From Helicoverpa zea (lineage: Eukaryota > Arthropoda > Insecta > Lepidoptera > Noctuidae): DNA of 64,000 nt. The first letter of the stretch is position 1. The number at the start of each line of letters is the position of its first letter. Shown piece after piece: positions 32,880-43,760 of this stretch. A program made the translations under genes and the position numbers. The notes under the pieces are model-generated. The model was given only the letters and a program-made list of their open reading frames with translations. It did no database searches and was not told the DNA's origin. The stretch lies in the NCBI RefSeq assembly GCF_022581195.2, contig NC_061472.1:5022001-5086000 (forward strand). The letters are read 5' to 3'.

Positions 32880-35800
32880 ATGAATGATGGGAGTTCCAAA
32901 AAGATTCTATTTAACAAATCTACAGTAAGTTATTATTTCTATAACTTATGCAATAGTCTGCAATGCCTTAAAAGTCTAGGCTACGTCAAGTATCGTTGGT
33001 AAAACATGAATTATGTATGAGATATTGATGTACAAATTGTTTTTTCCAGCTGTTTAGTTTAAAAGCTGAGCTACTGAGAAAGCAAGAGGAAGTTAATGAG
33101 AAAAGGCGGCTGCCACAGCACAAGATAGAAAACTTCAAACCGCCGCCTGCTCGAGAGAAAGAGAAAGATCAGGACAAAGATACAAAAACAGCATATAAGA
33201 AAACTTTCAAAGATAGTTTACAAGCAGTTGATACTGAGGAACTTGAAGCTTGTCGGAAGGCAAAGTGAGTTGTGTTTGGCAAACCCTTACCTACTAATAT
33301 TATATAGCTGAAGAGTTTGTTTGTTGTGATGATGATGATGAATGATAATCTCAGGAACCACTCAACTTATTGAAAACTATGTTATGTGATAGTGGCAAAA
33401 ACAACTTTAAAAAAAAAATATTATTTTATTTAAGATTTGATTACAAGTTTAACAATAGAATGTAGCAATAGAACTAACTTACTTTTCCATTCATTTCTTC
33501 ATATAAATACGTGCCCTTAAGTTAAGTAAGTTAGTTCTATTCCTACATTCTATTGTTAATATTATAATCAAATCTTAAATAAAATAATATTTTATTTTTA
33601 AAGTCGTTTTTGCCACTATCACATAACAAATTTGGCGCAGTCGGTAGGATCGCGTGTGCATAAAGACGAAGTTAAACGTGTAGACTCCAAACGGTAAAAA
33701 TCGCCTAGTGACAAAGCACGGTAGCTGAAGGCTTTTAAACAACTTCGCCCGACCTTCGAGTAATGAAGCTCAGCATCGCGACCAGTATTTCACTGTTATG
33801 GTAAGTGGCATATTGCTCTGCTACCTCTCCATTTCCCATTGATCATTCAATCCTAATTCCTTAAATCTTATATTTTACACTCAAAACCTCATATCACGAT
33901 GCCAGACACTAAAGTCTCCCCCAACTCAGAATGGACCTAGGGACTCTCTTAAAACTAATTCCTGACTTAGACACCTCGCAAAATTCTCAAGTATATGTGA
34001 CTCCGCGTTTAAGCTTGCTTCAGTACATCAACAGACAGTTCTCTTAATGTACGCGTTAAATAAGCTCACTGGACCAGGTTCATCAGACGTCCATTCTAAA
34101 CATTTTTTTAAATGGTGCGACCTCAAACAGTTTCTTATCCAGATATTCTCCCAAACAAAAACGCTAGCTCACTTAAATCTAGAACTACAATCCTACTTCC
34201 AAAAGCCTCAAGAAAGCATCACAGAATTCTTCCTTCGTGTTGATTTATGTAGAAGCAAAATTATAGAAAAACTAATGGCCGAAATCACAGATTGTACGTT
34301 AGAGCAGCGGTTCCCAAATGGGGTTCCGCGGAACCATGAGGTTCCGTGACAGGCCCTCAGGGGTTCCGTGGAAAATTCAAAATTTCCATAATATGGTAAA
34401 TCGTTTCACTTTTGACAAAATTTAATTATTATTCATTTTCAATTAAAATGGTTTTAAATATTGCATTCCAAAATTCCATTTAGGCACCATGTAGGTGGGT
34501 ACCACTCGGGAGTGTAAGTCTCGTACTTTCGCGACAAGTGGCGGGGGAAGGCCACGGCAGCAGATAATTTTATTCCGTTTTTTACAAATTGTAGATTAAC
34601 TTAATATCTCCAGGTCTTCGGCAATCGGAAAAAGTAGGTAGCGAGTCCGCCAAAAATCACCGCATTTTTTGGGCTTATTTCATCGCCAGGATTATACGTT
34701 TTCAAACATTTGACAGTTCAGAAAAAGCAATAGCGCTTTCTTCGCTAGCTGCTTATTCATTTGCATTTGCTTTTTGTGTGGATATTGTACTTTTTGGGAC
34801 CTTATTAATTTACAGTGGTTTTGTTTATTTTGTGCAGGTACTTAAACTAAAAAAAATTCGCGCTCGCTTCGCTCGCGATACCGGCTGCCACTGAATGTCT
34901 TTCAATGCTAGCGGGTGCTTGGAACTTCTTCTTTTAGTTAAAAAAAATCGCGCTCGCTCGCCTCGCACCTGTACAAACCCAATCTATTTCTTTTTGCGTT
35001 TACTTTGTCAGTCTTCAAACTGAAAACTATTGAAAACTATTCACATAATACACAAAGTCAAGGGCGGCTAAATTGTTTTCTGGCACGTGTGACAGATAGC
35101 CATGCTACGCCGGAGTATAATGAATATGTCTCTAACCATATAACCATTTGGTGCGCTACCACACGCCAAGTGCCGTACCTAAGTGTATTTACGTCTTTAC
35201 TTTACTTCTTACTTAAGATAGGGTTCCGCCGAAAAATGGTGAAACGAAAAGGGTTCCGAAGCCAAAAGAATTCGGGAACCGCTGCGTTAGAGGGTCGCAA
35301 AGCTACTACCGAAGAGATGGCTCTCAATGTATTCGTAAACGGTCTAAGTTCGGACATAGGGATGATGCTTCGCGTTCGTTCTTTTGCAAGCCTATTGGAT
35401 GCGGGAAATTTCGCAACTCAAGAAGAAAAAATAAGAAACATGAACAAAGCCAGACAAGTTTTATATAATATCCCTAGTAGTCAGATTAAAAACCAATCGG
35501 TACAACCAAAAGCCATTCCACAATTTAGAAACCCACCTAAGCAATGTAATTATTGCAAAAAAATGGGTCATCTGATTTCGGAATGCCGAAAAAGAGAATA
35601 CAACAATAGTATCAGAAATCAAATACCACAAAATCAACGCGCAGCAGTTCCATCCGCGAAAATTAATAATTTAAACTCAGAAGCGGCCGAGGTGTTGGGC
35701 ATGCCATCGGGAACCGCTTCAGCCCACTCTTACAATGTCCAGACAACAATACCGAGTCTCGAAACACTACAAATTCAGTAATTACCAACTCCGAAAAACA

Positions 35801-38800
35801 TACTTCCTCTTATCCAGTCCATCGGGGACAATTTCGTGACGCTAGCACTCAAACTACAACCACGAAAGATGTATCGATTCAAACACAATTACATCCCAAA
35901 TCTATTTCAAACTCAAATTCTAATTCTATGTCTAAATCCAAATCTAAATCTATGCCAAACTCAAATCCTAATTCTATGTCAAAATCAGATTCTAAAGCTA
36001 TGTATACTGAACCCATTACTATCTCTACGCTAAACGTACCTCCAGAAAATCTTCTACATTTGCCAATTCCACGTTGAAGGTAAACCGGTAACATTACTTA
36101 TCGATACAGGAGCCGCTATATCCGTCCTTAATAAGGAACATATTGGTAGTGCCCCTCTAGACCAACCGTGCGTCGTATCGATTGTAGGTATATCTGGTAA
36201 CCAATCTTCTATTCAAAGCTTCGGTAAAGCTCAAATCTCCCTAGATCATTTCCCGAAATTCAATTTTCACATAGCAAACCTCAACATTAAAGCAGATGGT
36301 ATCCTGGGCAATGACTTCATGAGCAAGTTCAATGCCAATATCTACGTACAATCAAAAACCATGCGTATACGAGATCGTACTTACAAATTATTTCATATTG
36401 AAGAAAAACCAACCGAACCCGTAGATAACAAACAGTTCATAGGCCGACGATCTGAAACTGTTATCACATTTTGTACTAATGATATTCAAAACGGACCAGC
36501 CTTAATCGAAAAACAAACCATTTGCGACGATGTCACTATTCCTAACGCCTTAGTCACAGTAAAAGATAACAAATTCCTAATTCCGGTAACAATGATAAAC
36601 TTGTGTTAATACCTAGAGTTCATGCATCAGAACTAGTCGCAATAGAATCTTCAAATAATATTCCAATAAATTCAACGAATACACATACGTTTAACGACAA
36701 ACGAAACAAAGTAGACAAACTCATTCGCAGAGATCACCCCAATGAAGAAGAAAATCAATCTCTAAATAAAATTGTCATGGATTTTTCAGACATCTTTATC
36801 ACAGAAAACGAACCTTTGACATTCACAAACCACACCAAACACACAATCCCCACTACATCAGACACGCCAATTAATACAAAGACTTATCGATTTCCGTATG
36901 TGCATCAACAAGAAGTAAAATCACAAGTCCAAAAGATGCTAGATCATAATATTATTCAACCAAGTTCATCTCCTTGGAGTAGCCCAATCTGGGTAGTCCC
37001 CAAGAAACTAGAAATGGCGTATAGTCATCGACTATCGCAAACTTAACGATATCAATATAGGGGACAGTTATCCTTTGCCCAACATAACTGACATTCTAGA
37101 CAAGCTGGGCCATTCAATTTACTTCACTAACTTAGATCTTGCCTCGGGATTCCACCAAATTGAACTTGACCCTAAAGACATCCCGAAAAGAGCCTTTTAC
37201 ACACCATATGGACATTACGAGTTCCTTAGAATGCCATTCGGTCTTAAAAATGCCCTGCTACCATTTCAATGTGCTATGGATAGTGTCCTCCAAGGTTTAT
37301 AAGGTGAACGTTGTTTTGTCTACCTAGATGACATAGTGATATTCGCATCCAGCCTCCAGGAACACGAACAGAAGCTTACTGAAGTCTTCAACCGACTCAG
37401 GAAAAACGGTCTGAAAGTCCAACCTGATAAATGCGAATTTATGCGGAAAGAAGTAGCTTATTTGGGACATAACACACAATATTTTAATGAAGCAATTGAA
37501 TCTTGCTCTCAGACAAAACCTTATTTAGAAAAACCTAAATCTCTATGCGATGTCGATCTCCTTATTTCAGATAAAAATCAAAACTTATACTTCTGTCCTA
37601 CAAGACCTACACATTTTGATCCTTGGGATTCCGAAAGTTATTTCAAATCACTATTACCATGTCTACAACAGAACAAAATAGAATCTCTTTTTGTACCTGA
37701 TCTACAAAACGATCTCACCTGTAAAATGAAAGGTAACGAACAATTACGCATTACATCATATTTAGCCGAAATATATAATTGTGATATTACAATCTGTAAA
37801 AACAATATAAAATATCCAAAACCTGAGGAAATTCCTCAAATACTGAAGACCTACCATGATGAACCTCTCTCAGGACATCGCGGTATCTTAGAAACTAACA
37901 GAAAAATACGTGACAACTTCTTTTGGAAAGGCATGACAAACGATATCAAAACTTACATCGATTCATGTGTTACTTGCCAGCGTAATAAAGTACAACGAAA
38001 AAACTTTCAAGCTCCTATGATAATTACATCACAATCAACTGAACCATTCGAACGAGTATCTATGGACCTTGTCTCTTATTCAGACATTAGCTACAACAAT
38101 AATAAATATGTTTTAACTCTTCAAGATGACCTAACTCGATTCGTACAAGCCTATCCTATTCCCGATAAAGAAGCCGTAACTGTGGCTAAAGAATTACTTT
38201 ATTTTTGTCAACATTACGGTGTTCCTAAAAGATTTCATTCCGATCAGGAAGATTTATAAAATAATCCGGCGATTATTTTATAAAGAAGAAGGCTCTATCA
38301 CCATATCTGATGACTCATGGAAACTCATCGTTTACCGTGATCTTAAACCACTATTTATTGCTCATGAATCCTTAAAACGTCTAGCTTCCGCCTTCGCACC
38401 TCTTTAATGCAGAAACAAATCCAAATAACTTCTAGTACTATTAGGAATTTCAACGAAACGATATTTAAAATCTCTTATGATGAACAGGTCATAAATAAAA
38501 ACATTGATCGTTTAAATCAATATCTTAACAGCACCTCTAAAACTATTTTCGATTTAAAAATTACGGAAGATATCTCATCAATCTCAATTTTAATACTAGA
38601 ATCGGTCACCAATCTCCAAAACGAGATTGACGATTGCCTCTCGAGTATTTTATTTGCAAAATCAAACATAATTCATCATTCAATCATTTCTCTTAATAAA
38701 CTATATAAAAATCTTCTCTTATCCAACCACGCTAGATCTAATAAACAATTAGTTAGTCCTGTTACCATCGACAATATCAATAAAATCCTAGATTCGACTC

Positions 38801-41800
38801 AACTCTCTGCTTACGTGTACTCAAATAGATTACTTTATATATTAGATTTCCCACTCATTAAACCTGAATCTTTTAAACTCTACCATATCTATTCAATCCC
38901 TATCCAACATCCCAATTCCTCTCTCTATACCACCATCCTACCAGAGCATAAGTATTTGGCCACAAACCCTAGTGGTGAACACTACGTATCCACGAGCTCA
39001 TTGGACAACTGCAAGACATACGCTGAAAGAAGAAGCGTGTGCCGAGATATCATCGTCTACAACTCTGATACACGCCCTGTTTGTGAGCTACAAATCCTAC
39101 TCAGTGTCTCGAACGACATCCCCACCATCTGTACAACTACAACCTTCGCTGCACAAATCAACACATTCCAACGCTTGGAAAACAACAGATGGCTCTACAT
39201 CCTCAGTAACGCAACACAGTGCATCCTTCAATGCAACAATCAAGTCTCGCATCACAAAATCTACGGACCCTTGAAAAAAACTGTAAACTTCACACGGGAT
39301 ACAGTATGCTGTCAGCACACCAAAGCAAGGAAGACAACATCACATTCCCGATTATAGTTCCCGACATCAGAACTGAAGATTGCTTCGACCTATCTCAATC
39401 AACGAAACTCCACTAGACTCACTCAACAACCTCAAACATCAACTAGATAAACATAACGAGGAAATCCAGCAGATAAAACAGAAACCCTTCATCCAACGAC
39501 ACCAGAATAGATTTTCTTGGTTCTACTTCACAACAGGAACCGTCATGCTATCATTTTTGATGTATAAATTATTCAGAAGATGTCTAAGAGTTGCAAATAA
39601 CTTTGATCGCAATAACGATGACAACCACTGCATCCAGATCTTCAACAACTGCTCCGGAAGAACATCACGACGACATCGATCAACACGTCACATTCAGAAC
39701 ATCCCGATGACCACGTTGAACCAAACCACAACGTCATGTATCTCCGAAGATGACAGCGACGACAATTCCTCCACTCCAAAAACATTCGGCGCTAACACCC
39801 AATCTTTATTCTAGGCGGGGAGGAAATATAAGATTTAAGGAATTAGGTTTGAATGATTAATGGGAAATAGAGAGGTAGCAGAGCAATATGCGTTTTAGGC
39901 CACTTACCATAACAGTGAAATACTGGTCGCGATGCTGAGCTTCATTACTCGAAGGTCCGGCGAAGTTGTTTAAAAGCCTTGCTACCGTGCTTCGTCCCTA
40001 GGCGATTTTGACCGTTTGGAGTCTACACGTTTAACTTCGTCTTTATGTACACGCGATCCTACCGACTGCGCCAAATTTGTTATGTGATAGTGGCAAAAAC
40101 GACTTTAAAAATAAAATATTATTTTATTTAAGATTTGATTACAAGTTTAACAATAGAATGTAGGAATAGAACTAACTTACTTTAACTTAAGGGCACGTAT
40201 TTATATGAAGAAATGAATGGAAAAGTAAATAACAACTTAAATAATCACTATTGGCTAATTACTTAATAACATCCTTTGAGAACAGTAAATAGTTGTAACC
40301 TAAATGAGGTACATTAGATATTAATAACACATTATACAAATCGTTAGTGAAATAGAGTTCAAAGATTGAAAGAGAAATGAAGGAAACAATATTGACAATG
40401 TAAAAATAAAGTACAAGTAGGTATATGAGAAGAAAAGGTAAATAAGCACATAGGAAGGAATGTTATATTATATAACAACTAGAACTTATTAAAAAACAAT
40501 TATTCATTGAGAAAGGCTACTTTTTATCTAGGTTCAACAGTAGTCCCCACAGGATGCGGGTGAAACTGCTGGCAGTGGCATGTCTTCAATATGTCATACA
40601 CTTGAGAATATTAGTTAAATAAGATCATGCTGCATGTTATGCCTTCTATGGCACATATGAAGTGGAGGATCATAACTTAAAAAAAAATGGAAATGGGCAA
40701 TAAATGGGTTTTCTATTAACTAATTTGAGTACCACAACACGTTTTAAATGCTGATTATTGTAATGTATTTATCATTTAGAAGAAAATATTGCCAGGTTTC
40801 ATGATTTTCTTAATATCAGTAATTGCTATTAACTTTGCAGGTTAGCTTTAGAGAAGAAAGCGGAGTTGTACGAGCATTTGTCCGATGGAGCTGGGAACTC
40901 ACAGCTGGCCAGCCGGTTTCTTGTGGACTTCAATACTAAGAAACAACAGGAGCCTGAGAAGCCAGTGGAAGTTCCCCCTGAGCAACCTACTCAAAATAGT
41001 GCTAATGATGATGATGAATGGTAATTTATTTTCTATACATATAGTATTTTCTGCCTATACATGTCTTATTCATCAAATTCATCCTAGCAATCAAATATAG
41101 CCTAGGTTTCTAACAACCCAACTGCACTGGTATTATATAACTGTTACAGCCTTTTTATCGTCCCACTGCTGGGCACAGGCCTCCTCTCACACGGAGAAGG
41201 ATTGAGCATTAATCACCACGCTTGCTCAATGCGGGTTGGTGATTACAGACTTTATAGTCCAGGTTTCCTCAAGATGTTTTCCTTCACCTTTATATCAGCC
41301 ATTGGTGTCTAAGATATACTTAGAAAGTGCATACAAACTTAGAAAAGTTGCATTGGTACTTGCCTGACCTGGAATCGAACCCACGCCTTCATACTCGAGA
41401 GGTTGGTTCTTTACCCACTAGGCCACCACGACTTTTCTTATTATATAAATATCCTTTACTTTTTTTGACTTTTCTTATAATATCTTATTATATATATATC
41501 TTTTCTTATTATCTTTTCTTATTATATTATATTTGACTTTTGGTATTATATAAATATCCCTTTAATACTGAAATGCTTTTAAAGTAAAAGTAGAGCTTCA
41601 ATACATCCTCATTACATAATATTATTACAATAGTTCTCCATTACATAGTACAAATTGTCTCATAAAACAATGGCATGTTTCAGGACTGAATTCACAGACT
41701 GTCTTGGCCGAACACGAAAATGTCACAAATCTGACATTAGTTTGTTTTTGAAGAGAGACGCTGAACTTATGAGAGCAATAAACAAAGATAAACCTACATC

Positions 41801-43517
41801 TAGTCAGGAGGAAGTCAGCAAACCAGAGGTAAATTTGAGAAAAAAATCTATTAAAAAATAAACCCTTTTGTAGCAGATTTAGAGTACATAATTATTTATT
41901 ACAATTTATAGGAGCCGAGTGTACCAGAGAAAGAAAAGCCATTGTTGGTTCAAACTACGAATGAGTATTTGCAATCATTACGTGAGAAATGGGAGGAGAA
42001 AGAAAGGGAATTGCTGGCTAAAGACAAGGATATTCACTATCAAGACTTGTTGTTTGATGGTTTGTACCTACAATACTGTAAATACCTGTAATATTCTATT
42101 TATATTTTTAATTCATTAATTACCTTATTCAATTGATCATCCATTAATTCAATAACTTTAACATTCATTCATGCTATCTATGATAATAATAAAGAGGAAA
42201 TATTTGTTGTTTGTTTAACTGCTGAACTGATCTGAAAAATTCTTTTACTATTGGGAAGCTACATTATTACAATATATATTAACATAGGCTATATTCTATC
42301 CTGGTATGTTCTATCATTATCCTGGTATATTAATTCACTCATTTTCAAAAAATGTTCACAGAGGCGCGTATCCACGGTGTTGGATACTATTCATTCAGTA
42401 CCGATGAGACTGAGCGTCGGAAACAGATGGAAGAGCTGATCAAGCGTCGCGAGGAAACCCTGAAGGCACAACAAGAGGCTGAACAAGTTCGCAAGAAGAG
42501 GGACGAGTTGATTGCTGCGAGGGTAGCTGCTGCGAGGGCCCGGCAGAGGGCCAGGGCTGGACTACCACCGGAGGAGCCTAAAGGTAAGTTCCTTAGAGAA
42601 TAGCAAAAATATAGATGAAAAAAAGACAGAGATTAGTCAGAAGGGTTCCAATAGATAATGTAAATATGATCAGCAAGACATAAATAACCTTGGCCTTAAT
42701 ACTGAATATTCTTTTCGAGGTAAAACTAATATATTATCTCATGAGTATTTCTTCCATTTCAGATAATCAAAAAGACTTCACTACCTGCTTACTAGAGTTC
42801 TTAACACAGCAGAAGAACGAAGCAGACGCTAAAGCGAAAGAAAAAGAGAATAAACTGAAAATGGAACAAGAAAAAGAGAGGCAGAAATTACGAGAAGCGT
42901 ATGTTCGTGAATGGGATATAGGGAAAGATGGTGTTGATGGCAAGGTTAAGAAATTCAGGGAGATGACGCAAGAAGAGTATGTCGAACAACAAAGAGATAA
43001 GAGGATTAATGAATTTGCGCCAACACAAGCTTCCACATCTGGTATTGCTGTATTTGACGACAAAGGAAATATGGTTGGTAATAAAGACCCACCTGCTACA
43101 AAAACTTGGGCAGATGTTAGACCTCGAGTTAAGACGCCACCACCGCCAGAAATTGGAGACGTAAGTGAAATAACAAAAGGGCTGTATTTCTCATCTGCCT
43201 CCAATAAGGAGGAAAGACCAGTTAAATATAGGAACTTTGTCAGAGCCCAAGAACCTACGCCTATTATAGATGAATTAGAAGATGCAAATCCTGCTCCTGA
43301 AGAAACTAGTACAGAAAAGAGGAAACATGATTCCGTTGGTGTAGAAGTTCCGCCTCCTCCAACATTTGAATATTATGGACCAACCATAAAGCAAACGAAG
43401 TTCGATAAACCTTTTGAATCAGATATAAGGGAAGCATACAGCCAAGGAGCAAAGAGTTTGGAAACCAAGTCGAGTGGTAGACAGTTGCCAAAACATTACG
43501 ACTTTACCTTTGATTAA
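32880..43517 (+). CDS. CCDC174: Coiled-coil domain-containing protein 174 homologue
   Basis: Seven exons: 32880-32924, 33050-33264, 40841-41020, 41684-41828, 41912-42059, 42362-42583 and 42763-43517. Borders are GT/AG, phases agree, and the product is 569 aa. CCDC174 is a nuclear coiled-coil protein linked to RNA processing and development in vertebrates (family knowledge; molecular role unclear). Family landmarks visible: LKAELLRKQEE near the N-terminus, LALEKKAELYEHL, DCLGRTRKCHKSDI, the GVGYYSFS block followed by a long charged helix, and VREWDIGKDG. Intron 2 is 7.6 kb because a 7.1 kb errantivirus and an older repeat sit in it; the other introns are 83-663 nt. The gene starts just after a hAT MITE and converges with the Ly6 gene. 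Confidence 0.9.
33290..33379 (+). repeat. Left half of interspersed repeat split by the errantivirus
   Basis: CTAATATTATATAGCTGAAGAGTTTG then TCTCAGGAACCACTCAACTTATTG matches the repeat at 10312-10505. The match resumes after the insertion at 40482-40580 (CCCCACAGGATGCGGGTGAA ACTGCTGGCAG). This places the errantivirus insertion inside a pre-existing repeat copy. Confidence 0.65.
33380..33485 (-). repeat. Inverted R-U5 fragment at the errantivirus left end
   Basis: It matches 40078-40183 directly, so it is LTR sequence in minus orientation running from the U5 end to about the expected RNA 5' end. It joins the plus-oriented LTR fragment across a short overlap (TTACTTT, 33479-33485). With 33525-33628 it forms a stem of about 100 bp. 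Confidence 0.75.
33482..33628 (+). repeat. 5' LTR remnant (end of U3, R, U5), plus orientation
   Basis: It contains a TATA box (CATATAAATA, about 33500-33509), an AATAAAAT-type poly(A) signal and the LTR end CACATAACA. It lacks most of U3 compared with the 400 bp inverted LTR at 40078-40477. Confidence 0.75.
33633..33650 (+). other. Primer-binding site complementary to tRNA-Ser
   Basis: TGGCGCAGTCGGTAGGAT begins 4 nt after the LTR end. Its reverse, ATCCTACCGACTGCGCCA, fits a tRNA-Ser 3' end (acceptor strand CGACTGCG plus CCA). tRNA-Ser priming is known for some errantiviruses. An inverted second copy lies at 40056-40073. Confidence 0.75.
33801..33806 (+). promoter_or_regulatory. Candidate env splice donor in errantivirus leader
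   Basis: TTATG|GTAAGT in the leader upstream of gag is a strong donor. Errantivirus env is made from a spliced RNA using a donor in this area, so the position is sensible. The inverted leader copy keeps the same motif. Confidence 0.4.
33930..35781 (+). pseudogene. Errantivirus gag remnant, interrupted by hAT element
   Basis: The left part is seen at 34047-34304 (a capsid-like helical region) and the right part at 35293-35781, including one zinc knuckle (CNYCKKMGHLISEC). The hAT-like insertion at 34305-35284 and its target duplication separate them. Upstream frame changes near 33.93-34.05 kb hide the original start. Gag would form the particle shell. Confidence 0.75.
34305..35284. mobile_element. 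980 bp hAT-like element nested in errantivirus gag
   Basis: The ends CAGCGGTTCCC and GGGAACCGCTG are perfect inverses and are flanked by an exact 8 bp duplication CGTTAGAG (34297-34304 and 35285-35292). Further GGTTCCG-type motifs are repeated near both ends. The interior encodes no recognisable transposase; two related TCGCGCTCGCT tracts occur at about 34.86 and 34.95 kb. Confidence 0.88.
36061..38258 (+). pseudogene. Errantivirus pol remnant (protease, reverse transcriptase, integrase)
   Basis: The protease active site DTGA is at 36103-36114. Reverse transcriptase is spread over two frames from about 36.6 to 37.45 kb, with LDLASGFHQI and MPFGLKNA, an in-frame stop near 37300, then YLDD at 37321-37332. 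Directly after the YLGH end of the RT, the RNase H region is missing and sequence resumes in the integrase N-terminal part. Integrase shows the zinc-binding CVTCQRNK and two catalytic Asp contexts (MDLV, HSDQ); the reading frame then breaks and the third acidic residue region is absent. Confidence 0.85.
38407..39814 (+). pseudogene. Errantivirus env-like (baculovirus F-type) remnant
   Basis: Two ORFs, 38407-39357 and 39380-39814, lie after pol. The first has a long helical region and several Cys. The second has a membrane segment (about residues 49-65) and a basic and polar tail. Position, size and architecture fit the F-like envelope of lepidopteran errantiviruses. A frame break separates ectodomain and anchor, and the upstream end is truncated with the integrase. 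Confidence 0.65.
39829..40477 (-). repeat. Inverted errantivirus leader, primer site and 400 bp LTR
   Basis: 40078-40477 is a full LTR in minus orientation; its ends TGTTAT...ATAACA are 6 bp inverses. It is followed (reading minus) by AATT, the primer site (40056-40073) and about 230 bp of leader up to 39829. This matches the left leader (33629-33870) in inverse, with small differences. It directly abuts the polypurine tract GGCGGGGAGGAAA (39814-39826) where a plus-oriented 3' LTR should start. Confidence 0.8.
40482..40580 (+). repeat. Right half of interspersed repeat split by errantivirus
   Basis: It continues the repeat interrupted at 33379: ATTCATTGAGAAAGGCTAC, then GGTTCAACAGTAGTCCCCAC and GGATGCGGGTGAAACTGCTG. 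It aligns with the second half of the copy at 10312-10505. Confidence 0.6.
41140..41434 (-). repeat. tRNA-derived SINE in CCDC174 intron 3
   Basis: On the minus strand the head reads GTGGTGGCCTAGTGGGTAAA (A box at 41416-41426) and GGTTCGATTCCAGG (B box at 41371-41381), giving pol III promoter spacing of a tRNA. The body (CACTGCTGGGCACAGGCCTC, TGCTCAATGCGGGTTGGTGA on plus) is a widespread lepidopteran repeat. The anticodon-arm fold is degraded, so it is not a tRNA gene. Confidence 0.65.
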
Positions 43518-43760
43518 TTTGAGACAGTAAATAAAACAATACAAAGTTACTGTGCATATTTATTTCTCGTGCCAATGCCAATCACATCTACATAATGTCT
43601 AAAAATATTGCTGAAAATATTTACAATTTGTCTATGCTAATATCACATGGAATGAGCGCTACAAATAATCTACATTTAATTTCTATAACAATTAAAGCTC
43701 CACTTACAGAGATCAACTTTTGACAGTGAAATTCGAAAAGAAATGCCTTAAATATTTAAA

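Larger units (their letters stand above)
33380..40477. mobile_element. Rearranged errantivirus (Gypsy-type LTR retroelement) with inverted ends
   Basis: A degenerate insect errantivirus relic in CCDC174 intron 2. The left end starts TGTTATGTG and the right end finishes TATAACA; both flanks read ACTA (33376-33379 and 40478-40481), a 4 bp target duplication. The interior runs in plus orientation (gag, protease, RT, integrase and env remnants). The right 650 bp (leader, primer site and a 400 bp LTR) is inverted, and the first about 105 bp is an inverted R-U5 copy. Coding is broken by frameshifts, a stop before the RT YLDD motif, loss of RNase H, a truncated integrase and a nested hAT element. 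It is not expected to be functional. Confidence 0.85.

Noticed and set aside
34305..35284. The 980 bp stretch as part of errantivirus gag
   Set aside because: It is bounded by inverse ends and an 8 bp duplication, and gag-like sequence resumes only after it.
33930..39814. The errantivirus as an active element
   Set aside because: Broken gag, pol and env frames, missing RNase H, truncated integrase and no proper 3' LTR in plus orientation.
41371..41432. tRNA gene on the minus strand
   Set aside because: A and B boxes are present, but the cloverleaf is degraded and the sequence continues into a known-type SINE body.
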